Notes under the pieces: model-generated | Seen by the model: the letters and a program-made list of their open reading frames with translations, nothing else | Database searches by the model: none | Told to the model about the DNA's origin: nothing | Shown: one piece after another, positions 27,151-36,068 of the stretch | Layout of the letters: each line of letters begins with the position of its first letter | Position numbering within the stretch: position 1 is the first letter of the stretch | DNA from: Bombella mellum | GTDB lineage: Bacteria; Pseudomonadota; Alphaproteobacteria; Acetobacterales; Acetobacteraceae | Reading direction: 5' to 3' | DNA length: 64,000 nt | Assembly (NCBI RefSeq): GCF_014048465.1 | Contig: NZ_PDLY01000004.1 | Coordinates: 1 to 64,000 of the forward strand | Program-made: the position numbers and the translations under genes

Positions 27151-27608
27151 AAAATAGTTATCTCCCAAGAAATTTAGCCCGATCTATAACGAATTGTAGA
27201 AAAAGACAACAAGAAAAAATCAACCCCAGTAATAGTAACTACTTGTTGATAGGATAAGGACCTCCGAAAGCCCTATAGAAAACCTCCCCCGAAAGTCATG
27301 TTACATTGGGGTACTGAACTTGAGCAGGGAGCTATAATAACACTATATTTTATCGGTAAATGTTAACCTTTTCACAAATTCTCATCTTTCTCCAAGAAAT
27401 TCTCCCGTCCTTCCACCGGGAAATTCTTGCCCATGCTCCGCTACACAAGCCATTATAGACAGAAGGTTACTGCGAAATAATAATGTGACAATCTGCTGCC
27501 GTTACCACCACCATTACGGAATGTTATTCCCTGAACCCATGCCCATGCACGGCCTCCATTCCGAGAACACAGATCATTTTCATGGCATGAAGGCTGGAGC
27601 GGAGGCCC
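27151..27608. promoter_or_regulatory. 458-bp AT-rich intergenic region upstream of mucR
   Basis: The stretch between mucR and rimI is far longer and more A/T-rich than other gaps here. No convincing ORF was found; a histidine-rich plus-strand frame from 27485 runs into rimI. MucR proteins bind AT-rich DNA and autorepress, so an extended operator fits. TATTAT/TATA-like blocks lie at about 27330-27365. A small RNA cannot be excluded. Confidence 0.4.
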
Positions 27609-28100
27609 TTATCCGGGTGACCATCTCAGAAGACGGGCATCCTCACCATCATCGTAATAGCGTGGCCTCATGGCCACCTGACGGAACCCCAGTGTCTCAT
27701 ACAGGCCCGCAGCGGCACGGTTGCTGACACGGACTTCCAGAAACAAGGTGTCACCCGCCTGCTCAGCCTGACGTACAAGATGTGCCAGAAGTCTTCTGGC
27801 AACACCGCAGCGTCTCCAGCGGGGATGAACCCCCAGGCTCAGTATCTCGCCTTCATCCACGACATGACGGCTGACAATGAAACCGACCGGCAGGGCCTTT
27901 CCAGCCCATGAAACGCTGGCAAGCCATGCCACAACGCCCGGCATGGCCAGAATTTGACCAAAGGCCGTCATATCCCAAGGCTCGTGCCCTGAAAAGGCTG
28001 CATGATGAAGGGAGGCCAGCAGTTCTGCCGCTTCCGGCCCAACCTCCCTCAGTTCAGGGACGACCTTCCCACGCCCTTCCGGGCCCGTTTCTCCAGACAT
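27609..28100 (-). CDS. rimI: Ribosomal-protein-alanine N-acetyltransferase RimI
   Basis: The 163-residue GNAT protein acetylates the N-terminus of ribosomal protein S18 in E. coli. Visible are the acetyl-CoA loop region GVHPRWRRCGVARRLL and the LFLEVRVSNRAAAGLYETLGF block typical of RimI. The start overlaps the tsaB stop by one base (TAATG), so the pair is coupled. RimI next to tsaB is a widespread arrangement. Confidence 0.9.
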   Translation of the reverse strand: MSGETGPEGRGKVVPELREVGPEAAELLASLHHAAFSGHEPWDMTAFGQILAMPGVVAWLASVSWAGKALPVGFIVSRHVVDEGEILSLGVHPRWRRCGVARRLLAHLVRQAEQAGDTLFLEVRVSNRAAAGLYETLGFRQVAMRPRYYDDGEDARLLRWSPG

Positions 28101-28795
28101 TATTGTGGTGCAGGCCTCAGCCCCCCTGCCGGAGGCTTCGCCTCGGGCGGGTCAACATAGAGAGGCTCCAGGGCATGGGCCATCACGGAACCATGACCGG
28201 AAGCCTGACAGGCCGCCACGAAAATGCCCGCAGCCGTCGGTGAGGCATGTGGCAGACGGACAGTCTCCGACCCCAGCAGGGCCTCTCCCCGCTGACCTGT
28301 CAGCTCCGGCAGGGCGTCATCGCCATGAACGGCATCTCCTGCCACGACAGACCAGCAGCCCGGCCGGATGTCCGACACAGGCAGGGCATGCGCCGTCCCG
28401 CCCGGAGGATCCACGAAAACACGTCCCCGACGGGCCAGACACAGGATGGTGGCATCATCACGCTGCATGGTGACCCGCAGGGCATCACCCAGTCTCACGC
28501 CGACACCCTGACATTTCCAACCACGCACCAGCCCTGCCGCCAAGGACAGGGAAGCCCGCAGCCCCGTGAAAGACCCCGGCCCTACCACGGCCACCACCAT
28601 CTCCGGTGGCCTTTCCCAGCCTGACCGGGCCAGCATGGCCTGAACGGCAGGCGCAAAACGCTCGGACGCCCCCCGCCCGGCGAGGACCTGCTCCTCCACC
28701 ACGACACCACGCTCCAGCAGGGCGACCAGATTACTCCTGCCACGCCCCGCTCCCGCTCCATTGAGGACAAGACACCGCTCCGGCCTCACAGCCAC
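28100..28795 (-). CDS. tsaB: tRNA threonylcarbamoyladenosine biosynthesis protein TsaB
   Basis: TsaB is the inactive ASKHA-fold partner of TsaD in making t6A37 of tRNA. The 231-residue protein shows the family block VVAVVGPGSFTGLRASLSLAAGL (about 62-84). The N-terminus (CLVLNGAGAG) is a degenerate form of the usual ALDTS start. t6A is the substrate of MtaB, also in this window. It overlaps the upstream nitroreductase gene by 10 bp. Confidence 0.9.
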   Translation of the reverse strand: MAVRPERCLVLNGAGAGRGRSNLVALLERGVVVEEQVLAGRGASERFAPAVQAMLARSGWERPPEMVVAVVGPGSFTGLRASLSLAAGLVRGWKCQGVGVRLGDALRVTMQRDDATILCLARRGRVFVDPPGGTAHALPVSDIRPGCWSVVAGDAVHGDDALPELTGQRGEALLGSETVRLPHASPTAAGIFVAACQASGHGSVMAHALEPLYVDPPEAKPPAGGLRPAPQ

Positions 28796-29424
28796 AGGCA
28801 GGCCTCCTCATGCGGCAGACGAGGTGCCCGGGGTGATGATACCTCTCCTTCCGGATAGCCGAGGGCCACGAGAAAATTCGCCCGCCAGCCCTGCTTACGG
28901 AAGAGTTCCTCCTCCACCATCACGGCATCGAAACCGGACATGGGCCGGACGGCCAGACCTAGCGCACGGGCCGCCATGATGAGATAGGCCCCCTGGAGGG
29001 TCCCGTTACGGAAGGCCGTCTCATCACCCAGCCCGACATCTGCCGCAAACCAGTCCCGCAGACCGGGCATCGGGTTGAGCGTGCCGAACTTTTCAAAAAA
29101 CAGGGGATCATACCCGACGACCACCAGCACGGGGGCAGCCATGGCCCGCTCCACGTTCCCCATGGAAAGGGCGGGGCGGATCTTCTGCCGGGCCTCCTCC
29201 GTCTTCAGGAAGGCGAAACGGGCCGGCGAGCAGTTGCCCGATGTCGGCCCCAGCCGGAGCAGATCGTAAAGGCGATGCAGCACGTCATCACCTACCGGAC
29301 GGTCAGAAAAGGCCTCCGCCGTACGGCAGCGGGTGAACAGCTCCTCGGCCAGAACAGGCCTGGCCGCCTCATCTCCCCGCCCCTCGGCTGGCTGCTGCCC
29401 CTCCGGGGCCGGTGATGCCGTCAT
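28786..29424 (-). CDS. Nitroreductase-family protein, RutE/HadB-like
   Basis: The 212-residue FMN-dependent protein resembles RutE, a putative malonic semialdehyde reductase. Landmarks are FTRCRTAEAFSDRPV at the N-terminus, LGPTSGNCSPARF, a central GYDPLFFEKFG block and RPMSGFDAV. No other rut pyrimidine-degradation gene is near, so the physiological substrate here is open. It lies 6 bp after nfu and overlaps tsaB, and so sits inside an nfu-tsaB-rimI operon. Confidence 0.8.
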   Translation of the reverse strand: MTASPAPEGQQPAEGRGDEAARPVLAEELFTRCRTAEAFSDRPVGDDVLHRLYDLLRLGPTSGNCSPARFAFLKTEEARQKIRPALSMGNVERAMAAPVLVVVGYDPLFFEKFGTLNPMPGLRDWFAADVGLGDETAFRNGTLQGAYLIMAARALGLAVRPMSGFDAVMVEEELFRKQGWRANFLVALGYPEGEVSSPRAPRLPHEEACLWL

Positions 29425-29430
29425 CGGCTC

Positions 29431-30012
29431 TTACTCCTCTACAGGTTCAACCGCCGTCACCTCCGGGATGTAGTGACGCAGCATGTTCTCCACACCGTGG
29501 CGCAGCGTGGCACGGGATGATGGACAGCCGGAACAGGCCCCCTGCATGCTCAGATACACCACACCCTCCCGATAGCCACGAAAGACGATGTCGCCGCCGT
29601 CACTGGCCACGGCAGGCCGCACCCGCGTGTCGAGCAGCTCCTTCACACGGTTCACGATCTCCTCGTCCTCGGGCGAGATGACGGCCTCCGGAGCCGCAAT
29701 GTCTTCCGCCAGAACGGGCTGCCCTCCCCGGAAGAAGTCCGTCAGGGCCACCAGAACCTGCGGCCGCAGCGTTTCCCAGTCGGCACCGTCATCCTTCGTG
29801 ACGGACACGAAATCGCTGCCCAGGAAGACACGCCGGACATCGGACATGCCAAAAAGCGCATCGGCCAGGGCGGACCGCCCGGCCACGACACCGGCCTCGG
29901 CAAAATCGACAGGAGACCGGTCACCTGTCACATCCCGCCCCGGAAGAAACTTCAATGTTGCCGGATTGGGGGTATCCTCGGTCTCGATCATCATCAGGTC
30001 ATTCCGTGTCAT
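29431..30012 (-). CDS. NifU-family Fe-S cluster carrier (Nfu)
   Basis: The 193-residue protein has an N-terminal Nfu_N domain (ETEDTPNPATLKFLPG, about 1-90) and a C-terminal NifU-like domain with the cluster cysteines in GACSGCPSS. Such two-domain Nfu proteins deliver 4Fe-4S clusters to targets such as radical-SAM enzymes and aconitase. The start has AGAGAGGCG upstream. It heads the minus-strand nfu-nitroreductase-tsaB-rimI unit. Confidence 0.93.
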   Translation of the reverse strand: MTRNDLMMIETEDTPNPATLKFLPGRDVTGDRSPVDFAEAGVVAGRSALADALFGMSDVRRVFLGSDFVSVTKDDGADWETLRPQVLVALTDFFRGGQPVLAEDIAAPEAVISPEDEEIVNRVKELLDTRVRPAVASDGGDIVFRGYREGVVYLSMQGACSGCPSSRATLRHGVENMLRHYIPEVTAVEPVEE

Positions 30013-30172
30013 AACGCCTCTCTTATCAGATACCCGTGAAATGAGTACCCTCTAACGCAATTCAATCACTCAGGACCTTTATAGTCCTATTTCCAGACAA
30101 AATATATCGGACTGGCAGACTCGTCTTTCTCTGCTACCATCGCTCCACCCGCTTTCCGCCCCGAGACACTCC

Positions 30173-31288
30173 ATGACACCATCCCCGACCGTCCCCTCCA
30201 GCAGCCCGCCAACCATCCCGCCGGGTGTCGTCAGCGACACCACCTATCAGGCTCTCCTCCATGCCTGCCGCATGGGAGGCTATGCCCTGCCCGCCATCAA
30301 CGTCAGCAGCTCCACGGCGGCCAATGCCGCACTGGCGGCCGCACGAGCCAACCGGTCGGACATCGTCATCCAGATTTCTGCCGGAGGAGCCCGTTTCTAT
30401 GCCGGACAGGCCCTGCCCGACAAACAGCAGGCACAGATTCTCGGGGCCACGGCCCTGGCCCGGCATGTCCACCTGCTGGCCCGCCATTATGGCGTGGCCG
30501 TCATCCTCCACACGGACCATGCCAACCGTTCCCTGCTCGGCTGGATTGATGGCCTCGTGGAGGAAAGCCGCCTCCACCACGAGCGGACTGGCCAGCCCCT
30601 GTTCTCCTCCCACATGCTGGACCTCTCCACCGAGCCGGTTACCGACAACATCGCCACGGCAGCAGACCTCATCAGAAAACTGACGCCACTGGGAATCGGT
30701 CTGGAAATCGAACTGGGCATGACGGGGGGAGAAGAAGACGGGATCGGCCGGGAACTGCACGAGCACGGAACAGCCGACAGCTCTTCCCTCTATACCAGTC
30801 CGGATGACGTGCTGAGAGCCTGGGAAACGCTTTCCCCTCTGGGGGCACTCTCCATCGCCGCCGCCTTCGGCAACGTGCATGGGGTCTATGCTCCCGGCAA
30901 TGTCCGGCTCCGCCCCGAAATCCTGCGTGAGTCCCAGAAACTCGTGGCCCTCCGGTGCCATACCGGCCCCAATCCTGTCCCTCTGGTCTTTCACGGCGGC
31001 TCCGGGTCGGAGCATGAGGCCATAAGGCGAGCTGTTCGTTATGGCGTGTTCAAATTCAATATCGATACGGACACCCAGTTCGCCTATGGCCAGGGCGTGG
31101 CCCGCTACATGACCGAGCATGAGGAAGCGTTCCGCCATCAGATAGCCCCCGATACGGGACGTCCCCTCAAGAAGCAGTACGACATCCGTAACTGGATGCA
31201 GGCCGGAGAAGACAGCCTCACCCAGCGGCTGACGGAAAGCTTCCACATTCTGGGAGCACAGGGCCGCAGCCTCGCCTGCCCGGCCTGA
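30173..31288 (+). CDS. Class II fructose-bisphosphate aldolase
   Basis: The 371-residue protein is a zinc-dependent class IIA aldolase, cleaving fructose-1,6-bisphosphate to dihydroxyacetone phosphate and glyceraldehyde-3-phosphate. It has AINVSSS at the N-terminus, the metal His and Asp in VILHTDHANRS, LEIELGMTGGEED, the metal His in FGNVHGVY and VFHGGSGS. The E. coli FbaA enzyme is of similar length. Many acetic acid bacteria lack phosphofructokinase, so it may serve mainly gluconeogenesis. That role is inference. No strong ribosome site is seen at 30173. Confidence 0.93.
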   Translation: MTPSPTVPSSSPPTIPPGVVSDTTYQALLHACRMGGYALPAINVSSSTAANAALAAARANRSDIVIQISAGGARFYAGQALPDKQQAQILGATALARHVHLLARHYGVAVILHTDHANRSLLGWIDGLVEESRLHHERTGQPLFSSHMLDLSTEPVTDNIATAADLIRKLTPLGIGLEIELGMTGGEEDGIGRELHEHGTADSSSLYTSPDDVLRAWETLSPLGALSIAAAFGNVHGVYAPGNVRLRPEILRESQKLVALRCHTGPNPVPLVFHGGSGSEHEAIRRAVRYGVFKFNIDTDTQFAYGQGVARYMTEHEEAFRHQIAPDTGRPLKKQYDIRNWMQAGEDSLTQRLTESFHILGAQGRSLACPA

Positions 31289-31291
31289 CCC

Positions 31292-31615
31292 TCAGCGGGA
31301 CGGGATGGAAGAACCCGGCGTCACCGCCGGGGCCTGTGGTCTCTGGCAGGACACCGTCCCCACGGGCTCCTGCCCGCAGGTCGGCAGGGGCCCATGCCGT
31401 CCCGGAAGAGGCCAGAAAATTTCTATGCCCAGCGAAATGAGCACCAGCAGCACGGCCAGCAGGGCCCAGGGCCAGAAGCGGGGCTTCCGCCCCCAGAAGG
31501 GCGGAATGCCAGTCTCCATCTGGAACCGCCGCCCTTCCCGCAGCAGGGCCTCGGAATCCTGAACGGGACCGGCGGGCCGGTCCTCATCTTCATGGGAGAA
31601 ATCAGAACCGGACAA
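31292..31615 (-). CDS. Small single-span membrane protein, unknown function
   Basis: The 107-residue protein has an acidic N-terminal half (SHEDEDRPAG), one clear membrane span (about 48-68, WPWALLAVLLVLISLGIEIF) and a proline-rich, cysteine-containing tail. The start is a TTG at 31615, 2 bp after the thyX stop, with GGAAGG inside the thyX end, so translation is probably coupled. Many small basic or acidic membrane proteins share this look; I recognise no family. Confidence 0.6.
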   Translation of the reverse strand: MSGSDFSHEDEDRPAGPVQDSEALLREGRRFQMETGIPPFWGRKPRFWPWALLAVLLVLISLGIEIFWPLPGRHGPLPTCGQEPVGTVSCQRPQAPAVTPGSSIPSR

Positions 31616-31617
31616 GA

Positions 31618-32523
31618 TCAGCCTTCCAGAACGGCCTGCATTTCAGTCCATTCCCGCTTCGTCAGGCCGGATGTTTCCAGGGTGACCATCTCACCCGCAA
31701 GACGACGGCGCAGGACCCGGAGCATGCTGGCGGAAAAACTGTAGGCCCCGAGACGGTACTCCTCAAAGGCCTGCGCCGTATGGGGCACCCAGGCCTTGAG
31801 AATCTCGATCATCTTCTGTGCATAGACACGGATTTCATACTGGGCATGAGGATCAGACCGCAGGGCCAGGAAATGCATCAGGTTATGCAGGTCAATCTTC
31901 CAGTACCACTGGGTATAGGTATTGAGCGTCAGGTTGATGCGGGCCAGTTCCCGGGCAACGCCCATTCCCTCCGGGTCAAGCATCTGCTCATAGTCACCAT
32001 AACATTGCAGCGCATCACGCTGAAGAATGGACAGGACCTCCTGCGCCGTCTCCGCACTGAGTGCCTCACCCCGCCCCTGATTGTTGACCCGGCTCTGGGC
32101 CGCAATCTGGGTGGCGTCAGGCAGATAGAACTCCCGGTCCAGCACGGAATAGCGGGCGGAATATTCGTTCACGCTCGCCATGCGGTGGCGTATCCACTGC
32201 CGGGCCACGAAGAGCGGCAGCTTCACGTGAAACTTGATCTCGCACATCTCGAAGGGCGTGGAATGACGGTGCCGCATCAGATAGCGGATCAGCCCGGCAT
32301 CCTCGGTCGTCTTTCTGGTGCCCCGGCCGTAGGACACGCGGGCGGCCTGCACGACGGCCGAATCATCCCCCATATAGTCCACGACACGGATGAAACCATG
32401 GTCCAGCAGAGGAAACGGCTCGAAAAGAAGCTCCTCCATCGCCGGCACGGTCGGACGGACCGTCTGGTGGGGAGCGGCACGCACGGCCTCTATCTCGGAA
32501 CGCTGTTCTTCTGTCAGGGCCAT
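31618..32523 (-). CDS. thyX: Flavin-dependent thymidylate synthase
   Basis: ThyX makes dTMP from dUMP using FAD and methylene-tetrahydrofolate. The 301-residue protein has the ThyX motif [14 protein letters not shown] (RHRxxSxNExSxRY) and [12 protein letters not shown]. The ATG at 32523 has GGAGAGAC just upstream; the ATG at 32598 would add a non-conserved leader. ThyX is common in Rickettsiales and Acetobacteraceae. It is followed by a coupled small membrane protein. Confidence 0.96.
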   Translation of the reverse strand: MALTEEQRSEIEAVRAAPHQTVRPTVPAMEELLFEPFPLLDHGFIRVVDYMGDDSAVVQAARVSYGRGTRKTTEDAGLIRYLMRHRHSTPFEMCEIKFHVKLPLFVARQWIRHRMASVNEYSARYSVLDREFYLPDATQIAAQSRVNNQGRGEALSAETAQEVLSILQRDALQCYGDYEQMLDPEGMGVARELARINLTLNTYTQWYWKIDLHNLMHFLALRSDPHAQYEIRVYAQKMIEILKAWVPHTAQAFEEYRLGAYSFSASMLRVLRRRLAGEMVTLETSGLTKREWTEMQAVLEG

Positions 32524-32646
32524 GACTGTCTCTCCCGCTCGTTCGAATGTACCGGCTTGTCCATGAAGGCGGATCAGCGTACCGGCCCGCTCTCCCACCA
32601 GACCATGATGTAACCGCCCGGAAGACAGAATGAAAGCCGTTTCACC

Positions 32647-32675
32647 TTGCCATGAAGGGGAAAGGGACCTATATC
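32647..32675 (+). promoter_or_regulatory. Promoter of ssrA
   Basis: TTGCCA (32647-32652) and TATATC (32670-32675) are separated by exactly 17 bp. The predicted start, about 32682, falls right where the acceptor piece of the permuted tmRNA must begin. Confidence 0.65.
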
Positions 32676-32681
32676 TTTTCC

Positions 32682-32967
32682 TGCCGGAGGCTTCGGCCTT
32701 GGCTATGGCGATAAACGGTAGATGGAATAAGTGTTGTGGACCCGGGGGCAGTGCCCGGCGTCTCCACCATCAGCCCGCAGGGGCGGACGCTATGGGGACG
32801 AAACAGGCTCGACACGCATGGTAAAGATCTACTTTTTGCCCGGTATTGTTCCGCCGTCATCGGGCTGACTTTACAAGTGCCAACGATAACTCTGAGGTGC
32901 TCGCTGTTGCTGCATAAGCGATAAGCGCGGTCCGGGGGGTGCACCGGGCAACAGAAGCCCCCCCACC
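32682..32967 (+). ncRNA. ssrA: tmRNA, circularly permuted two-piece type
   Basis: The gene has the alphaproteobacterial permuted order: acceptor piece first, ending GTCTCCACCA (to 32769), then a short intervening loop, then the coding piece from 32794. GGGGACG (32794-32800) pairs with CGTCTCC (32759-32765), rebuilding the alanine acceptor stem. The tag ORF runs from GCC at 32879 to TAA at 32915-32917 and reads ANDNSEVLAVAA, ending in the AA degron of ClpXP. The outer ends are approximate. tmRNA rescues stalled ribosomes, and its adaptor gene sspB lies about 120 bp downstream. Confidence 0.95.
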
Positions 32968-33089
32968 TGTCTCATTTCTGAGACACCATCCTTTAATAAA
33001 CAGAATATCAGGCCAGAACCCTTGCGATTTCCGACCGCCTGTCGCACACCTGAAAGACTTTCAGATGCAACAGGTGATGGTCTCCCTCG

Positions 33090-33698
33090 ATGAGTGATGA
33101 TACCAATGGCCCAGACGGGTTCGATCCTTCCATGCCCGCCAGTCTCCTCCCCTACGACAGATGGATGGAAGAAGCCCAGCGCAATGTCATGCTCAAGGCC
33201 CTGGAATATGTCAGCGAGCATGGCCTGCCTGGCGATCATCACTTCTACATGACATTCCGTACCGGCATGGCGGGAGTGGACATTCCCGCCCGTCTGAGGG
33301 AACGTTACCCGGACGAGATGACCATCGTCCTCCAGCACCAGTTCCAGAACCTGATGCTGAACCACAGGACCCGCTCCATGTCGGTCGGCCTGTCTTTCGG
33401 GGGCATTCCCAGCACGCTCCACATCCCCTTCAGGGCCATCACGGCCTTTGCTGACCCGCACATCCACCTCGTCCTGCATTTCTCCTCCCGCCCGGACGAT
33501 GGCACCGATGATGCGGACCCGACAGGGGGTGATTTCAGTAACGGCAGCCCGGCGGACGTCCACAAGCTCCACCCCCTGACCTGCGACCCGGGGCCTGAGG
33601 CCGATCCCGGTCATGACGGCTCCCTCCATGAGGGAGCCGAGGTTGTCAGCCTGGCCGCCTTCCGCAAGAAGCCATCCCCTGATGGCCGACACAGCTGA
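33090..33698 (+). CDS. sspB: SspB-family ClpXP adaptor
   Basis: The 202-residue protein matches alphaproteobacterial SspB, which tethers ssrA-tagged proteins to ClpXP. The folded domain (about 15-130) has SLLPYDRWMEEAQ, FYMTFRT, VLQHQFQNL and LSFGGIPSTLHIPFRAI. A flexible acidic linker follows, then EVVSLAAFRKK, which fits the C-terminal ClpX-binding motif. Its position next to ssrA is functionally coherent. The cognate tag core, AANDN, matches the alpha-type SspB recognition region. Confidence 0.92.
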   Translation: MSDDTNGPDGFDPSMPASLLPYDRWMEEAQRNVMLKALEYVSEHGLPGDHHFYMTFRTGMAGVDIPARLRERYPDEMTIVLQHQFQNLMLNHRTRSMSVGLSFGGIPSTLHIPFRAITAFADPHIHLVLHFSSRPDDGTDDADPTGGDFSNGSPADVHKLHPLTCDPGPEADPGHDGSLHEGAEVVSLAAFRKKPSPDGRHS

Positions 33699-33712
33699 CC
33701 GGGGCTGAGCGT

Positions 33713-34816
33713 GTGACCCTGTCATCCCTCCGCTGGCGGTCCTACACCATGCGATGGGCGGGGCTGCTCTTCTTCTCCGCACTGATCTCCGGTCTGTTCC
33801 TTCTGCTGCACCTGACGGCAGGCATGATGCTCGGCCCGATGGTGGCCGGCATCATCATGTCGCTCAAGAACCGGGGAGTGACCATCCGGCCGGTTTTTTT
33901 CACCTTGGCACAGGCCATTCTGGCCTGTGTGGTCGTCAACAGCCTGACCTTCTCGGTCCTCCATCACATCCTGTCCCACTGGGCCCTCGTCCTCTTCAGC
34001 GTACTGTCCGTCATTGTCGTCAGCTTCGCCACGGGGGCTGGCCTCGCCTGGTTCGGGGTCATGCCCGGAACGACCGCCCTGTGGGGGACATCACCGGGAG
34101 CGGCCTCCACGATGGTCATGCTGTGCAGTTCCTTCGGTGCGGACTCACGGCTGACCGCCTTCATGCTCTATTTCAGGGTCATCATGGTGGCCGTGGCCAC
34201 ATCCCTGGTCTCGTGGATCGTCATACGCACCAGCCACAAGGCCAGCATCCCTCCCCCACCCGTACGGGGTGACCTCCTGCCCACATTGCTGCTGATCGCC
34301 ACCAGCACCGTAGCAGGCCTCCGGCTGCGCTCTCCAGCCGCAACCCTGCTCCTGACGATCCTTGCCGGAGCCGTCGTCCAGCTGAGCGGCCTGTTCCAGA
34401 TCAGTGCGCCTTTCTGGATCCGCATTCCGGCCTATCTGATCATCGGCTGGTCCATCGGCCTGCGTTTCACGGCCCCTGTCCTGCGCTATGCCCTGCGGTC
34501 CATTCCGGCCGTGGCCCTGTCATCTGCCACGCTCATCATCATCTGTGCACTGCTGGCCATTCCTGTCGCCCATTTTGCCCGGATCGACCTTCTCAGCGCC
34601 TATCTGGCCACCAGCCCCGGTGGGCTGGACACCATCATCGTCATCAGTGCCAACATACCGATCGCCCTGCCCTTCATCATCGCCATGCAGACAGCCCGCA
34701 TGGTGGCCGTCATCACACTTGGCCCCGCCATAGCCCGGCCTCTCGGCCGCTGGCTGGAGCGTCACGCCCGCACCACACCAGCGACGGAACAGCTGGCACA
34801 GCCCTCCAGCGACTGA
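33713..34816 (+). CDS. AbrB-family multi-span membrane protein
   Basis: The 367-residue protein is almost wholly hydrophobic, with about ten predicted spans. It matches the AbrB (ammonia-monooxygenase-like/YgbE-related) membrane family, with MMLGPMVAGII, a central WGTSPGAASTMVML loop and a symmetric LAIPVAHFARIDLL... GGLDTIIV repeat. Its transport substrate is unknown; the name AbrB here is unrelated to the Bacillus regulator. It starts 15 bp after sspB and ends at a terminator. Confidence 0.8.
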   Translation: MTLSSLRWRSYTMRWAGLLFFSALISGLFLLLHLTAGMMLGPMVAGIIMSLKNRGVTIRPVFFTLAQAILACVVVNSLTFSVLHHILSHWALVLFSVLSVIVVSFATGAGLAWFGVMPGTTALWGTSPGAASTMVMLCSSFGADSRLTAFMLYFRVIMVAVATSLVSWIVIRTSHKASIPPPPVRGDLLPTLLLIATSTVAGLRLRSPAATLLLTILAGAVVQLSGLFQISAPFWIRIPAYLIIGWSIGLRFTAPVLRYALRSIPAVALSSATLIIICALLAIPVAHFARIDLLSAYLATSPGGLDTIIVISANIPIALPFIIAMQTARMVAVITLGPAIARPLGRWLERHARTTPATEQLAQPSSD

Positions 34817-34838
34817 ACCGGGAACAACCCGGATACGA

Positions 34839-34867
34839 AAAAGGCCCTCCACACCGGGAGGGCCTTT
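34839..34867. terminator. Bidirectional rho-independent terminator
   Basis: An 11-bp perfect stem AAAGGCCCTCC/GGAGGGCCTTT with a six-base loop lies between the AbrB-family gene and the convergent glycosyltransferase. A and T tracts on both flanks support use in both directions. Confidence 0.9.
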
Positions 34868-34904
34868 CCTTCATTCGAATCACCTGCAAAGAAGAAAACC
34901 AGTC

Positions 34905-35771
34905 TCAGCCATCAATGCGCAGGGCATCGAACTCATTGACCATGTCCGGCCGGTACTCGTTGCGGGCCTTCTCCAGATAGGCTTCCCACTGCGGCACATA
35001 ATAGCCGTAGCCTGCCGGATTCTGGAAATACCAGTGACGCCACGCATGGAAGACATGATCATGCTCACGATAGGCCGGATCATCCAGAAGATGACGGGCT
35101 GCCGGTGGCTTGGCCGCATGGAAATGAACGATCGTGGCATGATCGTCCACGCCCCAGTAAGGCTTCCAGTTGAAGCGTGCGGAGAGCGGGCTCCACTGCG
35201 CATTGTAGAAGATACGCAGCAGCTCCTGGTCATACCCAGCCACATGGTCCAGATTGTCGCACAGGAAGTCCACCATGGCCGGCAGGTCACGACGCATGCG
35301 TTCGAGGTTCATCACCATGACCCCCGAATTCATGTCCACATAATAATCCTGCTTGCCGAACTGGCCACAGGCCGCAAAGATTTCCGGCTTGCAGAAATCA
35401 ACCTGCGGGTCCTTCAGGAACATCACGTCACAGTCAGTATAAAGGACGTACTGGTCCTCCTGCTCCAGCAGGGGCAGCTCCAGGCGCATGAAGGCACCTG
35501 CGGCCGTGAGGATATAATTGGGCCATTCCGGCTTCAGGCGACGCTGCGCCTCAAGCAGACGGTCATAGAAATGCAGACGGTGGAAAATGACGTTCACGCC
35601 CGCTGCCCGCATCTCCCGGGTGAAGTCGCACTCGTTGCCATCAAACACCATGTGCGGGATCAGGGTCGTATTCTCACGGGCTGACTGCACCGCCACCCGG
35701 ATACAGTCAATGAAGCCATGATCGGGGTCGTTGGACAGTGTCTTCTCTGTAATCGCAAAAAACCACTTCAT
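34905..35771 (-). CDS. GT8-like glycosyltransferase
   Basis: The 288-residue protein has a GT-A fold pattern: an N-terminal strand (MKWFFAITEK), a metal-binding DxD as YTDCDVMF (about 115), YYVDMNSGVMVMNL and a late HFHAAKP block comparable to the GT8 HxxGxxKPW motif. No signal peptide or span is visible, so it is probably cytoplasmic. Retaining GT8 enzymes usually add glucose or galactose to LPS core, polysaccharide or glycogen primer; the acceptor is unknown here and no polysaccharide cluster adjoins. Confidence 0.78.
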   Translation of the reverse strand: MKWFFAITEKTLSNDPDHGFIDCIRVAVQSARENTTLIPHMVFDGNECDFTREMRAAGVNVIFHRLHFYDRLLEAQRRLKPEWPNYILTAAGAFMRLELPLLEQEDQYVLYTDCDVMFLKDPQVDFCKPEIFAACGQFGKQDYYVDMNSGVMVMNLERMRRDLPAMVDFLCDNLDHVAGYDQELLRIFYNAQWSPLSARFNWKPYWGVDDHATIVHFHAAKPPAARHLLDDPAYREHDHVFHAWRHWYFQNPAGYGYYVPQWEAYLEKARNEYRPDMVNEFDALRIDG

Positions 35772-35849
35772 CCCTCAACGCTCCCCAATACCCACTCTGT
35801 CAGAACAATACGGTCGGTCATCCATCTTCCCCGACTGGTTAAAAGTACC

Positions 35850-36068
35850 TTACCAGCTTTTGGAAATCAGCCAAAATTCTTCCGAGGTCAGCGTCACGGT
35901 ACCCTGACCCGCCGTCTCTGCGGCAGCTTTGGCTAGAGCATGGATGCGCTCTATCAGGATCGTCTTGCGCTGGTGCACATCGGATGTTTCCTTTTCCGCG
36001 GCCAGTGTCTGCAAGGCCAGTTCGGCGGCTTTGGCAACCCGGCCGGCATCCAGTGCGGCGTAAGACAT
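35850..36068 (-). CDS. Small 72-residue helical protein, unknown function
   Basis: The frame from ATG 36068 has AAAGG at good spacing and ends at TAA. The protein is alanine-rich and helical in its first two thirds (AALDAGRVAKAAELALQTLAAEK) and ends in a short aromatic tail. No cysteines, signal or span are visible. I do not recognise the family. The coherent ribosome site and lack of overlap support a real gene. A GACCA/TGGTC dyad (about 36097-36111) lies about 30 bp upstream. Confidence 0.6.
   Translation of the reverse strand: MSYAALDAGRVAKAAELALQTLAAEKETSDVHQRKTILIERIHALAKAAAETAGQGTVTLTSEEFWLISKSW

Noticed and set aside
27485-27727. Histidine-rich 80-codon frame between mucR and rimI
   Set aside because: No ribosome site, low-complexity start, and half of it is antisense to rimI.
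32669-32944. 91-codon minus-strand frame over ssrA
   Set aside because: It lies wholly within the tmRNA gene, a common false ORF call.
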